Origin: Methylocella sp.
Lineage (GTDB): Bacteria > Pseudomonadota > Alphaproteobacteria > Rhizobiales > Beijerinckiaceae
Reading direction: 5' to 3'
Assembly: GCA_037200525.1 (NCBI GenBank)
Contig: JBBCGG010000001.1
Span: 1,654,501 to 1,718,500, forward strand
Length of the DNA: 64,000 nt
This document shows positions 41,450-51,113 of the stretch, piece by piece. Under the pieces are notes generated by a model. It had not been told where the DNA came from, did not search any database, and saw only the letters and a list, made by a program, of their open reading frames with translations. A program made the translations under genes and the position numbers. Numbering within the stretch: the first letter of the stretch is position 1; the number at the start of each line of letters is the position of its first letter.

Positions 41450-41653
41450 GTGCGCGACCTGCTCGACTATTGGACCGAAAATCCGCCGGTCCATGAAATT
41501 CTGAAGGCGGTTCATCGCATCGAGAGGCCCAAAAAGCCGGGCGAGCTCGTAGACGATAGTCGGGAAATCGCCCGGATAAAAGACAGTAAAAGCTTCAAAG
41601 AAGTCCAAGCTGTCTTCAAAAAGCTTCGGCATATGTCCGCGCAAAAACTCTGA
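41450..41653 (+). pseudogene. Tail assembly chaperone-like reading frame without a proper start
   Basis: The frame is open from upstream of 41393 and reads TALGWTSAQIDDEPWLEVRD, then LLDYWTENPPVHEILKAVHR. This looks like a phage tail assembly chaperone. The only usual start codon is GTG at 41450, inside the conserved part. It is in the -1 frame relative to the tail terminator gene, with six G near the junction (41335-41340). It could be expressed by frameshift, from CTG, or be truncated by a deletion. No major tail protein gene lies between terminator and tape measure. Confidence 0.45.
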
Positions 41654-41762
41654 AGCGCTGATATCCGGCGCCACTCGTTCGGACGCTGGTCGCCATACAT
41701 TTCCAAATAGTTTGCTCTGCTGAGGCTGCTTTTTAGGCGGCCCTTTCTCTGTTGGACAAATC

Positions 41763-44700
41763 ATGGCCGCAAGGGACGTTACGTTAAAATTCGGCGCTGA
41801 CGTTTCGGGCGTCGGGACCGCGATGCTCCAGGCGTCGCGGTCGGTCAACGAATTTGCGGGCAACGTCCGATCCTCGGTCGAGAACGCCAATAGCGCTTTT
41901 CAGCAAATCGGCAGCATCGTCTCCGACGCCGCAAAGGTCGCGGCGGGCATCGTCGCCGCCAATGCCGCCGTTAAAGTCTTCGCCCTCAGTGACGCCGGAC
42001 TGGCGGCCTCGACCGCGCTGAGCGCCTCGGCCATGGGCCGCGCCGCGATCAGCGCGGGGACGTACGCGTCGAGCCTTTTGTCCGCGGCCTCGGGCGCCGT
42101 CGTGACCACCGTCGCGGCGAACGCGCTGGGCTATGCCCTGGTCGCCGCTCCGCTCGTCGGCGCGGCGGCCTTCGCCTATCTCGAGGCCAAGGCTTTGGAA
42201 ACCGCAGCCTCGATCGCGCAGGTCGGCCGTCAGATGGCTTTCGCCGGCAATGTGACGGCGATCGAGGCCGCCGCCAATGGCTTTGTGTTCACCGGCAAGG
42301 TGATCGGCGACTATATCAATGAGCTGCAGAAAATACCCGGCGTCACCCAAGGCGACGCCACCGCCATCCAGGGCCTGTTCGGGTCGATCCATAATTATTC
42401 ATCGACCGTCAATGACGCCCTGGTCGATCTGCTGGCCAAATATGCCGGCTCCTCCGACCAGGCCAAAGCCGCCGCCAAGGAATGGGCGGCGGTCTTCGAC
42501 GACCCAAATGCGCGCGGACAGGCGTTTCTGCAGAGCCTCGCCGGCGTGACCAACGCGGAAGTCGAGCAGTTCCGCGCGGCGCAGCAGACCGGCAACGTCA
42601 ACCGGATGAACGCCGCCATCTATGACGTGATCGTCAACAGATTCCAGGCTCTCGGCCAGGAAGCGACGCGCGCCACCGCCGAGCAGCTGCAGAATGCCCA
42701 AGCCTTTGGGACCAGCCAAAAATTCGTCGACAGCCTGACCGAAAGCCTGCGGCAGCAGAACGAGGCGCTAGCCAGCAACGTCGCGGCGCTGCGCGCGCGG
42801 GGCGCGGCCGTCTCGGCCCAACCTTTGACGCTCGAGCAATCGGCGCGCGCCATCAACAGCGTCCTGCAATCGGATAATCCGCTCACTGCGCAACTCGACG
42901 CCGTCAACGCCAGGATCGCCACGCTGCGCTCCGGCCTGCAGGGATCGACGACCGACGCGGGCAAGCTGGTCGCAGGCTTTGAGAGCTTTTCGGCGAATGC
43001 CAAGGTCGATAGCGACGGCAGGTTCCGCGCCGGCTTTGGCTCGGACACGACGACCTCGGCGTCCGGCCAGGTCAGCCCGGTGACCAGCAGCACTGTGGTG
43101 ACGATGGAGGACGCCTGGCGCGATCTCAATCGTCGCATTCCCGAATTCACCGCCGAAGCGGCCAAGGAGATCGGCGCCCAATTTAATAATCTGTCGGCCG
43201 CCGCCAAAGCGTCGATCGCCTCGGTTGCCTATAATTACGGTCATGTCCCGGACTCCGTCATCGCCGCCGCGCGCACCGGCAGCGACCAAAACGTCGCCAG
43301 CGCGATCGGCGGCCTTACGTCGAACCCCATGCGCCGGCAGCAGGAAGCGGCCAATATCACCAATGCGCCCGGCGGCGTCGGCAATCAGGCGGCGATTACG
43401 GCGGATATGCGGGCGCAGCTCGATCTGCGTCAGCAGCTGCTCGACAAGCAGGCGGGCGGCAACGCGCTCGACCAGGCCAATTTGGCGATCGCTGCGCGCA
43501 ACGCTGCCGGGGCCCGCAATGACGTCGCCGACCAGGAACAGCGCAACGCCGCGCTCGAGCGGCAGCTGGCGCTGACCAACGACCTCAGCGCCAGGAGCGC
43601 CCTGCAGCTGCAGCTCGAGCAGGGGCGCGCTGCGCTCGCCGATCGACAGCTCGCAGTGGTCAAGGCGCAGGATCAACTCGCCATCACCCGGGCCGATACG
43701 CCGGCGGCAAAGCGCGACGCGCAAGTCGCGGCCGGACAGCATGTGCAGGCGGCGTTCCCCGATCGGAGTTCTGAGCAGTTTATCGCGGCGCAGAATCAGA
43801 TCGAGCAGGCGAACAAGACGTTCCAGGCGGCGCAGGCGGCCGACGACGCAGCAGTGGAAGAGGCCAAATATCAGACGGCGCTGAATGGCTTTAATGAGCG
43901 CATCACGCTGATCAAATCGGAGACGCAGGAACGCGAGATCGCCGCCCAGGAAGGGCTTGCGCGGCAGGTCGCGGTCAATGCCCAAATCGAGGCGCTCCAG
44001 ATCGCGCACCAAAAGCGCTTGCAGGAGATCTATGGCGAAGGCACGCCGCAATTTCGCGCGGCGGCGACGCAGATCCAGACGATTCCGAGCGCTACGGCGG
44101 ACGCCAACGCCAAAGCGCAGGCGGAAGCGGCAAAGCAGGTGCAGGCGAGCTGGAAAAGCGCTTTCGACGCCATCGGCTCGAACGTCACCACCTCGCTCGA
44201 GGGCATGATCCAGCGCACCACGACGTTCGGCCAGGCGGCCAAGAGCCTGGCGACGTCGATTGAAGACACTTTTCTGCAGGCGGGCGTCAAGATCGTCGAG
44301 AATTGGGCGCTGCAGATGGCCAAAATGGCCTTGCCAAGCATCTTCGGAGCGCCGGCACAGGGAACGACCGGCGCTGCGGGCGCGGGCGGCGGTGCTGTGG
44401 CTGGCGCCGCGAGCCCAGGCGGCGCGGCCGCGAGCGGGGTCGAAGGCGGGGTTACTTCGGCGATCGGAGCGGGGATAGCCCCGCTCTTCGGCGGCTTCGT
44501 CAAGCAGGGCATCAATCTGATTCCCGGCGGAAGCATCCTAACCGGTCTCCTCAGCGCGCTGCACCTTCCTGGCTTTGCGACCGGCGCCTGGGAGCTGCCG
44601 AGCGACACGATTGCGCAGGTGCATCAGGGCGAAATGATCGTCCCGGCCGGACCGGCGGCGGCGATGCGCAGCGCGCTCTCCGGTGGCGGCGCCTCGCCGA

Positions 44701-44873
44701 CCGGCGCCAGCGGCGCGGGCGGCGGCAACGGCGGCACGCATTTCCATTTCAACACGCCAGATGCTCAAGGCGTGCAGCGGCTGTTTCAGAACAACGACAA
44801 GGCGCTGATCAAAACGATTCATCGCGCCATGTCCCGCGGCGTCCAGCATGGCATTGGCCCGGCTCGGCGATAG
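41763..44873 (+). CDS. Tail tape measure protein with lysozyme-like domain
   Basis: 1036 residues. Hydrophobic segments near 65-145 (AAKVAAGIVAANAAVKVFAL; ALGYALVAAPLVGAAAFAYL) and long Ala/Gln-rich coiled coils are typical of tape measures. Around residues 450-540 (AWRDLNRRIPEFTAEAAKEI; AAAKASIASVAYNYGHVPDS) the sequence resembles the C-terminal part of phage lysozymes and may degrade peptidoglycan during DNA entry. The Gly-rich C-terminus ends in AMSRGVQHGIG. It sets tail length. Confidence 0.88.
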   Translation: MAARDVTLKFGADVSGVGTAMLQASRSVNEFAGNVRSSVENANSAFQQIGSIVSDAAKVAAGIVAANAAVKVFALSDAGLAASTALSASAMGRAAISAGTYASSLLSAASGAVVTTVAANALGYALVAAPLVGAAAFAYLEAKALETAASIAQVGRQMAFAGNVTAIEAAANGFVFTGKVIGDYINELQKIPGVTQGDATAIQGLFGSIHNYSSTVNDALVDLLAKYAGSSDQAKAAAKEWAAVFDDPNARGQAFLQSLAGVTNAEVEQFRAAQQTGNVNRMNAAIYDVIVNRFQALGQEATRATAEQLQNAQAFGTSQKFVDSLTESLRQQNEALASNVAALRARGAAVSAQPLTLEQSARAINSVLQSDNPLTAQLDAVNARIATLRSGLQGSTTDAGKLVAGFESFSANAKVDSDGRFRAGFGSDTTTSASGQVSPVTSSTVVTMEDAWRDLNRRIPEFTAEAAKEIGAQFNNLSAAAKASIASVAYNYGHVPDSVIAAARTGSDQNVASAIGGLTSNPMRRQQEAANITNAPGGVGNQAAITADMRAQLDLRQQLLDKQAGGNALDQANLAIAARNAAGARNDVADQEQRNAALERQLALTNDLSARSALQLQLEQGRAALADRQLAVVKAQDQLAITRADTPAAKRDAQVAAGQHVQAAFPDRSSEQFIAAQNQIEQANKTFQAAQAADDAAVEEAKYQTALNGFNERITLIKSETQEREIAAQEGLARQVAVNAQIEALQIAHQKRLQEIYGEGTPQFRAAATQIQTIPSATADANAKAQAEAAKQVQASWKSAFDAIGSNVTTSLEGMIQRTTTFGQAAKSLATSIEDTFLQAGVKIVENWALQMAKMALPSIFGAPAQGTTGAAGAGGGAVAGAASPGGAAASGVEGGVTSAIGAGIAPLFGGFVKQGINLIPGGSILTGLLSALHLPGFATGAWELPSDTIAQVHQGEMIVPAGPAAAMRSALSGGGASPTGASGAGGGNGGTHFHFNTPDAQGVQRLFQNNDKALIKTIHRAMSRGVQHGIGPARR

Positions 44874-44899
44874 GACATAGTTTTTAGAAAGACCTCGGC

Positions 44900-46534
44900 T
44901 TGACGATTCCTCCCTTATTTCCAGTGCTCGGCGGCCAAGGATGGTCCGTTCATAAACGGCCGTCCTGGAGCACGCGCATCGCCAGTCACGTTTCGGGCCG
45001 CGAAGTTCGCGCGCCCTATTATGTGAATCCGCTGTACGAGTTCGAGCTTACTTACGACGGGCTGGATTCAGACGGACAATTCCCCGGCGTCACGCCAAAC
45101 AGCCTGCAGAGCCTCATGGGCCTCTATAACCATGTCCAGGGGCAGTTCGGCACCTTCCTCTACACCGACCCGACCGACAATGCCGCCGCCAATCAGCAAA
45201 TAGCCATTCCGGACGGGGTGTCCGACTCGTTCACGTTCATGCGCAACCTCGGGCCGTCGACGGGCGCGGTGAGCTGGGTGACGCGGGTCTCAAACGTCTT
45301 CTTGAACGGGATACAGCAACCGTCGATCTGGTCCTTGCAAGATCCGAACACGACCGGGACTCTGAGTCCTGTGCAAAAATTCGCGGAGGATGGATCGGCT
45401 AACCAGCACGTCGCGGAGCAAGCAGTCCCGGGAGTTCCGGTCGGAACTTCATTCACTTTCACAGTATATGCGAAGGCGGCAGAGGAAAGCCAGATTGTCC
45501 TTTTTATTGGGGATACAGTAACGGGAGTCGACTGTAACTTTGATTTGAAAGCGGGGACATCACTAGGTCCTTCTCCTGGTAACCTGGTTCCAATCTCGCA
45601 ATCTATAACGCCGATTGGCGGAGGATGGTTTAGGTTATCAATCACCTCTAAACCAGCTTTAAACGTAGAGCTTACCCTCGCTCTTTTTTTAGATGGGGCT
45701 CTTGCGATTGCCGGAACATCTGGAGGCGGAGTTTATATTTTCGGATCGAACGTGGCGGTCGGAAACGAAACTCCCAACTTCCTTCCTGCTTGGGTATCAG
45801 TGGCAAATGGAACTCTAACATCACCAAATGTGGCCAATCCTTCGTCATGGATTCTCTTACAGCCTAACCAACTTGTCTTCACGCTAGGCCCCCCTATCAA
45901 GATTCCAACAGCCTCCAACTTCGTTGCAGAGGATGGGTCTAACGGCCAGCATCTTGCGCAAACGGCGGTTTCTGCTCCCCTGCCTGTTGGAACTGAAGTG
46001 ACGTTCTTTTTTTATGCCGCTCCGGCACAAAGAACTTCTTTCGTAATGTTTGTATCGGACAGCGTCGTAGGGTTTCAGGCTGTGTACAACATGGCGACTG
46101 GACAAGTTCAACCTGGAACGACATCAAGCAACGTTATGTCGACTTCAATGGTTCCCGCCGGCAACGGGTTTTTTCTTTGCTCAATGACTTTTCTTACGAC
46201 ATCAGGTCTAGGAGTCCAGGGAGATATTGCTCTTTTAGAAGCTCCAAACGGAATCACTTCATATCAAGGAGTTCCAGGCGCCGGAGCGTTCTTTACGCAA
46301 ATAGAATTCACATTGGGTAGCGCTGCCCCCGCCAATTTTGGGATAGGCCCTTCTCAAGTTATCGGCGCGACTCTAGTTGGAGGCGCGCAGCCCTCTCCAG
46401 CCCCGTCTGGCATCGTTGCAGACTTCACTTACGCCTTCCAGTGCAGATTCACCGACGATCAGGAGGACTTTGAGAACTTCATGTCCGGCCTGTGGAAGGT
46501 CAGTTCATTGAAATTCCGGAGCGTCAAACCTTGA
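44900..46534 (+). CDS. DUF2460 distal tail protein (GTA-like) carrying two inserted jelly-roll-like modules
   Basis: 544 residues from a TTG. The DUF2460 ends are clear: PSWSTRIASHVSGREVRAPY, ELTYDGLDSDGQFPG and, at the C-terminus, FTYAFQCRFTDDQEDFENFM. Ordinary members have ~200 residues. Between the halves are two related modules at ~159-297 (KFAEDGSANQHVAEQAV) and ~339-482 (NFVAEDGSNGQHLAQTAV). Both continue with an aromatic strand and end G-V-P-G-like. The module DNA is visibly more AT-rich than the core. They may bind surface glycans. Confidence 0.8.
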   Translation: MTIPPLFPVLGGQGWSVHKRPSWSTRIASHVSGREVRAPYYVNPLYEFELTYDGLDSDGQFPGVTPNSLQSLMGLYNHVQGQFGTFLYTDPTDNAAANQQIAIPDGVSDSFTFMRNLGPSTGAVSWVTRVSNVFLNGIQQPSIWSLQDPNTTGTLSPVQKFAEDGSANQHVAEQAVPGVPVGTSFTFTVYAKAAEESQIVLFIGDTVTGVDCNFDLKAGTSLGPSPGNLVPISQSITPIGGGWFRLSITSKPALNVELTLALFLDGALAIAGTSGGGVYIFGSNVAVGNETPNFLPAWVSVANGTLTSPNVANPSSWILLQPNQLVFTLGPPIKIPTASNFVAEDGSNGQHLAQTAVSAPLPVGTEVTFFFYAAPAQRTSFVMFVSDSVVGFQAVYNMATGQVQPGTTSSNVMSTSMVPAGNGFFLCSMTFLTTSGLGVQGDIALLEAPNGITSYQGVPGAGAFFTQIEFTLGSAAPANFGIGPSQVIGATLVGGAQPSPAPSGIVADFTYAFQCRFTDDQEDFENFMSGLWKVSSLKFRSVKP

Positions 46535-47409
46535 AAGCGGCAACACCTCAACTGATCGAATTTCTCAACGCCGTGCGCGCGAGCAAAGACGGGCTGGTGC
46601 TCATGGCCGACTGCTTCCTGATCACGACGATGGCCGGGCTGACGCTCGCCTACACGAATATCGAGGTCCCGGTCGTCATCAACGGTCTCGTCTATGTCGC
46701 AAACTCGGTCCTGGTCAACGGCCTCAAATACAAGTCCGAGGTCGGACTGAGCGTCGACGAGCAGCAGATTACGATCGAGGCCCTGCCGACTGAAACGGTC
46801 GGCGGAATCCCGCTGATGCAGGCCATCCAAAACGGCCTCTTCGACGGCGCCGAAGTTGTGCGCCAGCGCGCCTTCCTAAATTCTTTTGCGCTGATCGACG
46901 CCGCGAACCCGATTGGCAGCGTTATCCTGTTCAAGGGCCGCGTCGGCGCGGTCGATAGCATCGGGCGCACCACGGCGCAGATCACCGTCAATTCGGACCT
47001 GGTTCTGCTCGACGTCGATATGCCGCGCAACCTCTATTCGCCCAACTGCCAGCACGCCTTGTTTGATTCCGGATGCACCTTGCTCAAGGCCAATTTCACG
47101 ACAAACGGGAGCGTCGGCGCGGGATCGACATTTTCGGTCATCAATTGGTCCGGCGCGCTGCCGGCGTTCGCGCAGGGCTCGATCGTCTTCTTGAGCGGCC
47201 CGAACACCGGGACCACGGCGAACGTCAAGAGCGCAACGAATACGCAACTGGCCCTGTCGTTTCCGCTGCTGAACCAGCCGACGGCCGGCGACACGTTCCA
47301 AGTGTCGCAGGGCTGCGACCATTCGTTTTCGACTTGCCAGAACAAATTCAACAATCTGGTCAACTTTCGCGGGTTTCCGTTCGTCCCCCCGCCAAGCTTT
47401 GCGCTCTGA
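46531..47409 (+). CDS. DUF2163 baseplate hub protein (GTA ORFg13-like)
   Basis: 292 residues. The N-terminus KAATPQLIEFLNAVRASKDG and the Cys-rich C-terminus (HALFDSGCTLLKANFTTNGS, CDHSFSTCQNKFNNLVNFRG then FPFVP) are diagnostic. In GTAs the homologous hub binds an iron-sulfur cluster through such cysteines. The TTG at 46531 overlaps the previous stop (TTGA) and has GGAG 9 bases upstream, so it is preferred over the ATG at 46492. An extra beta segment (NTGTTANVKSATNTQLALSF) lies before the last cysteines. Confidence 0.85.
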   Translation: MKAATPQLIEFLNAVRASKDGLVLMADCFLITTMAGLTLAYTNIEVPVVINGLVYVANSVLVNGLKYKSEVGLSVDEQQITIEALPTETVGGIPLMQAIQNGLFDGAEVVRQRAFLNSFALIDAANPIGSVILFKGRVGAVDSIGRTTAQITVNSDLVLLDVDMPRNLYSPNCQHALFDSGCTLLKANFTTNGSVGAGSTFSVINWSGALPAFAQGSIVFLSGPNTGTTANVKSATNTQLALSFPLLNQPTAGDTFQVSQGCDHSFSTCQNKFNNLVNFRGFPFVPPPSFAL

Positions 47410-47410
47410 C

Positions 47411-47869
47411 ATGGTTTTGACCGAACTGGAGACCAGAGCGCTGATCGTCGCCGAGGCGCGCAAGTGGATCGGCACGCCCTACCATCCCTGCGCCGACGTG
47501 CGCGGCGCCGGCGTCGACTGCGGCATGCTGATCGTTCGCGTGTTCGTCGACACCGGCCTCGTCGCGCCGTTCGACCCGCGTCCCTATCCGCCCGATTGGC
47601 ATTTGCACCGCAGCGCCGAGAGATATCTCGGGTTTGTCACTGAGCGCTGCGAGCAGGTCGAACAGCCCGGCCTCGGCGACATCGTCGTATTCCGCTACGG
47701 CCGCTGCTACAGCCATGGCGGGGTGGTGACCTCGACCGACCCGCTTCGCCTCGTCCACGCCTACCACCCCTATCGGACCACGTTCGAAGAGGGGTTGGAC
47801 GCCAACATTCAACTGTCAGATCCGGCTCGCCAGCGTCGCTATTATAGCCTCTGGGAAAGGATAAAATGA
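47411..47869 (+). CDS. NlpC/P60 tail-tip peptidase (GTA ORFg14-like)
   Basis: 152 residues. The catalytic Cys is in WIGTPYHPCADVRGAGVDCG and the His in YGRCYSHGGVVTS, with a third polar residue likely in HAYHPYRTT. This cysteine peptidase cuts peptidoglycan peptides during tail penetration. It begins one base after the DUF2163 stop and overlaps the tail-tip gene by 4 bases. Confidence 0.9.
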   Translation: MVLTELETRALIVAEARKWIGTPYHPCADVRGAGVDCGMLIVRVFVDTGLVAPFDPRPYPPDWHLHRSAERYLGFVTERCEQVEQPGLGDIVVFRYGRCYSHGGVVTSTDPLRLVHAYHPYRTTFEEGLDANIQLSDPARQRRYYSLWERIK

Positions 47870-50800
47870 GCTTTCTTAACCACAGGGCTCCGACGGCTCC
47901 GGCATACACCGGCCTGCAGCTTCAAACGTCATGCAACGCGCTTCCGATCGCTATTGTTTGGGGCGCGGTCCGCATCGCCCCGAACATCATCGAGACAGGC
48001 AACTTTCATTCGTTCCCGCAAAGCGTCGGATCCGTTGGGCATTCCAGCGGCGGCAAAGGCGGCATTTCTTCCGGCAACGCCTTCAGCGGCAGCTTTGACT
48101 ATACGAGCGGCTTCTATCTGGCGATCTGCGAAGGCCAGATCAACGGCGTCGGCGGCGTCTGGGACAATCAGTCGACGCCGAGCTTTACCGCGCCGCAGGC
48201 GTTCAACGGCGCGGCCAACACCGGCCTCGGCGCGATCGGCTTCGGCATTCAAACCGGCGGCCCGACGCAGGGGCCGCTGTCTCCCGTCTTAAACAATCCG
48301 GCTCTGTCCTATCGCGGCACCGCTTACGCGAATAATTTTTCCTTCGATCTCGGCGGCTCGCCGTCGCTGCCCGCCTTGTCGTTCGAGGTTTTCGCCGCGT
48401 CGAAGTTCAATTCGCCGGTGGCCGGCGCCATCGATGGCGATCCGGCGCTGATCATTCAGGACTTTTTGTCCAATCCGCAATATGGCGTGCTTGGCGACCT
48501 CACGATCGATTTGCCGACGCTGCTCGGATCGTCCGGGGACTCGTCCTATCAGACCTATTGCAAGGCGGTCGGCCTTGCGATGTCTCCGGCGCTCGTCAAC
48601 GCGGAGCAGGGGTCCAGCATTCTCGCGCGCTGGCTTCAGATCACCAACACCGCGGCCGTCTGGTCTGGCGGCCAACTCAAATTCATCCCCTACGGCGACG
48701 CCGAGGTCGCGGGCCAGTTCGCGACGTATATTCCAAATGTGACGCCGGTCTATAATCTGACCGACGATGATTTTATCGCGGAGCAGGGCGCCGATCCGGT
48801 TCAGATTCAGCGCACCGATCCGTTCAATGCGAAAAACTGGCTTTCGCTGGAGTTCCTGGATCGAGCCGGCAACGCTTACGCGCCGGTTCCCGTCGATGTG
48901 TTCGATCAAGCCTCGATCGATCTTTTCGGAACGCAAAAAGCTTCGATGGTCACGGCGCACGAGTTCTGCGTCTCGTCGTGCGCGCAGATATCCGCGCAGC
49001 TCATTTTGCAGCGGATGCTCTACATCCGGAACACCTATTCCTTTAAGCTGTCCTACGAGTATTGCCTGCTCGAGCCCATGGATCTCGTGACCCTCACCGA
49101 TGTGGACATCGGTTTGAATAACACCGTGGTCCGGATCACCTCGATTGAAGAGGACGATCAGGGGCTGCTGAGCGTGACGGCCGAGGAGTTCCCGCAAGGG
49201 GCCGCTACGGCGGTCGAATATCCTGTGCAGCTCAGCAGCGGCGCATCGACGGTGTTCAACGCCGCAGCCATTCCCTCTCAGGTCAACACGCCGATCATTT
49301 TCGAGCCGCCGTTCCAACTGACCAACGGCGCTGCGGCGGTCTGGGTGGCCATATCCGGCGGCGTCGCTCCGGTCTTTAAGCTGGAAGAAAATTCGACCAC
49401 TACCACCAATTTTGCAGCCGCTCTTATCACGCCGCCTCAGCCAAAAGGAACGCTGGTCACTTTTTCGGTCAACATCAAGCCGGCAGAGCGAACAGCAGGA
49501 TTCCTTCAGCTATTGGACGTCGTGCAGACTGTTGCAAATCTAGAGTTCGATCTTGTCGCTGGCACGATCAACACCCTGGGAACCGCGACGGTCGATGCCA
49601 ACATCATAAACCAGGGGAACGGATGGTTCACGATCACTGCCTCGCTTGTCATACAAGCGGAGGGAGATCAAGAGCTAGTCATCTTTCTTTCGAACACCCC
49701 TGGTAACGTCACCTACGAAGGCGTGCCTGGATCGGGATTCTTCTTTTGGGGCGCGGCATATTCTGCTGGCAACGAGCCTCTCGCCTTCCTTCCGGCCTTT
49801 GCCCCCAATAGCCCTGCTGCTGCGATAATCGAGGAAGCGATCGCCACTCCATCGGGCGCGATAGGGGGAACCGCCGACCCGAACTGGGGCGGCGCGAACA
49901 TCTTCCTGTCGACCGACAACAACACCTATTCGCAGGTCGGCCGGATCACGGGCGCATCCCGCATGGGCGTGCTCAGCGTCGGATTTGGAATCGGCGCGCA
50001 GAATCCCGATCCCGTCAACCAGATGCCGGTGAGCTTGCTCGAAAGCGGCGGCGCGCTGCAGTCCGGTACGGACGCTGACGCCGAGAGCGGCGTCACCCTT
50101 TGCATCGTTGACGATGAGATGTTCGCCTACGCAACGGCGACGCTCACAGGTCCGAACGCTTACGAACTAGGCTTTCTGCAACGCGGATTGTTCGGAACGA
50201 CGGTAGCATCGCACAATTTGGGCGCTCCATTCGCACGCCTCGACAACGCGATCTTCGAATTTCCGCTGCCCACCGCGATGATCGGCAAAACGATCTTCAT
50301 GAAGTTCCAAAGCTTCAACGTTTTTGGAAATTCGGTTCAGGATCTCTCCACCTGCGCGGTGTTCGAGTTCACGCCCTCAGGCAAGGGATTCACGCCGCCG
50401 TCAATCGCGCGCGAGCTCATCGGCGCAGCCGCCTCTGGTCCCAACTCGGACATTTCGAGCATCAACGGCCTAACGACGCCCCTTTCGATTGACCAGGGCG
50501 GCCATGGCTCTACGACCGCCGCCGGCGCGCTCGCCAATCTCGGCGCGGCCGAGGCGGGCGAAAACTCGAACATAACGAGCATCAACGGCCTGACGACGCC
50601 GCTTTCGATTGATCAGGGCGGCCACGGCGCCACGACGGCCGCCGGCGCGCGGAGCAATTTGGGATCTGCGGCATCAGGCAATAACCAGGACATCACGAAC
50701 CTCGGCGTCCCGAATTCCGTCACGACGTCGGCGATTGCCCCTAATTCCATTACGACGATTGCGTCAGCAAATGGAATTCAGAACATAACTATTAATATGT

Positions 50801-51111
50801 CCCTAAAGGGAGGATTGCCTTTCTTTATAATTGGAACGTATGCGGGAGGAAATGCAGCCCAACTTACTTCAGGCTCACCTCAACCTGGGACGCTTACATT
50901 AGAGATAGATGGAGCAGTTGTTCAACAGGTAGATATTGCTCTGTGTGGTTCATCTTCAATTAACACGATATTTAATGCAACAACTGCGCAGTTCACTTTA
51001 TTGTCTTCCAAAGCTGGAACCCATAGTGTAAATATAAATGTAGTGGGTCCAGATGGCGAGCCGTTAAATACTGGCGTCGTTTCACTTATTGCAATCGAAT
51101 ATGCGAGGTAA
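47866..51111 (+). CDS. Tail-tip host-specificity protein with jelly-roll module and fibre repeats
   Basis: 1081 residues. The N-terminal ~480 residues form the hub/phage-tail_3-like part (NALPIAIVWGAVRIAPNIIE; DGDPALIIQDFLSNPQYGVL; HEFCVSSCAQISAQLILQRM). A third jelly-roll-like module lies at ~503-645 (FKLEENSTTTTNFAAAL to YEGVPGSGFFFWGAA). After a beta region come two 42-residue repeats (SINGLTTPLSIDQGGHG), a fibre motif, and an AT-rich terminal domain (~965-1081) that is probably the receptor-binding tip. GTA ORFg15-related. Confidence 0.82.
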   Translation: MSFLNHRAPTAPAYTGLQLQTSCNALPIAIVWGAVRIAPNIIETGNFHSFPQSVGSVGHSSGGKGGISSGNAFSGSFDYTSGFYLAICEGQINGVGGVWDNQSTPSFTAPQAFNGAANTGLGAIGFGIQTGGPTQGPLSPVLNNPALSYRGTAYANNFSFDLGGSPSLPALSFEVFAASKFNSPVAGAIDGDPALIIQDFLSNPQYGVLGDLTIDLPTLLGSSGDSSYQTYCKAVGLAMSPALVNAEQGSSILARWLQITNTAAVWSGGQLKFIPYGDAEVAGQFATYIPNVTPVYNLTDDDFIAEQGADPVQIQRTDPFNAKNWLSLEFLDRAGNAYAPVPVDVFDQASIDLFGTQKASMVTAHEFCVSSCAQISAQLILQRMLYIRNTYSFKLSYEYCLLEPMDLVTLTDVDIGLNNTVVRITSIEEDDQGLLSVTAEEFPQGAATAVEYPVQLSSGASTVFNAAAIPSQVNTPIIFEPPFQLTNGAAAVWVAISGGVAPVFKLEENSTTTTNFAAALITPPQPKGTLVTFSVNIKPAERTAGFLQLLDVVQTVANLEFDLVAGTINTLGTATVDANIINQGNGWFTITASLVIQAEGDQELVIFLSNTPGNVTYEGVPGSGFFFWGAAYSAGNEPLAFLPAFAPNSPAAAIIEEAIATPSGAIGGTADPNWGGANIFLSTDNNTYSQVGRITGASRMGVLSVGFGIGAQNPDPVNQMPVSLLESGGALQSGTDADAESGVTLCIVDDEMFAYATATLTGPNAYELGFLQRGLFGTTVASHNLGAPFARLDNAIFEFPLPTAMIGKTIFMKFQSFNVFGNSVQDLSTCAVFEFTPSGKGFTPPSIARELIGAAASGPNSDISSINGLTTPLSIDQGGHGSTTAAGALANLGAAEAGENSNITSINGLTTPLSIDQGGHGATTAAGARSNLGSAASGNNQDITNLGVPNSVTTSAIAPNSITTIASANGIQNITINMSLKGGLPFFIIGTYAGGNAAQLTSGSPQPGTLTLEIDGAVVQQVDIALCGSSSINTIFNATTAQFTLLSSKAGTHSVNINVVGPDGEPLNTGVVSLIAIEYAR
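50449..50700 (+). repeat. Two 126-bp tandem repeats in the tail fibre region
   Basis: Two 42-codon units each encode ITSINGLTTPLSIDQGGHG-like sequence followed by TTAAGA and NLG. This fibre-shaft repeat is seen in many phage tail proteins. Copy number can change by recombination, adjusting fibre length. Confidence 0.75.
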
Positions 51112-51113
51112 TA

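Noticed and set aside
41753-41763. TTGGACAAATC just before the tape measure start, identical to half of OL1
   Set aside because: Only half of the palindrome is present and there is no promoter around it. Probably chance.
42768-44051. 427-codon minus-strand frame within the tape measure gene
   Set aside because: Arg/Leu-rich shadow typical of high-GC coding DNA; no start signals.
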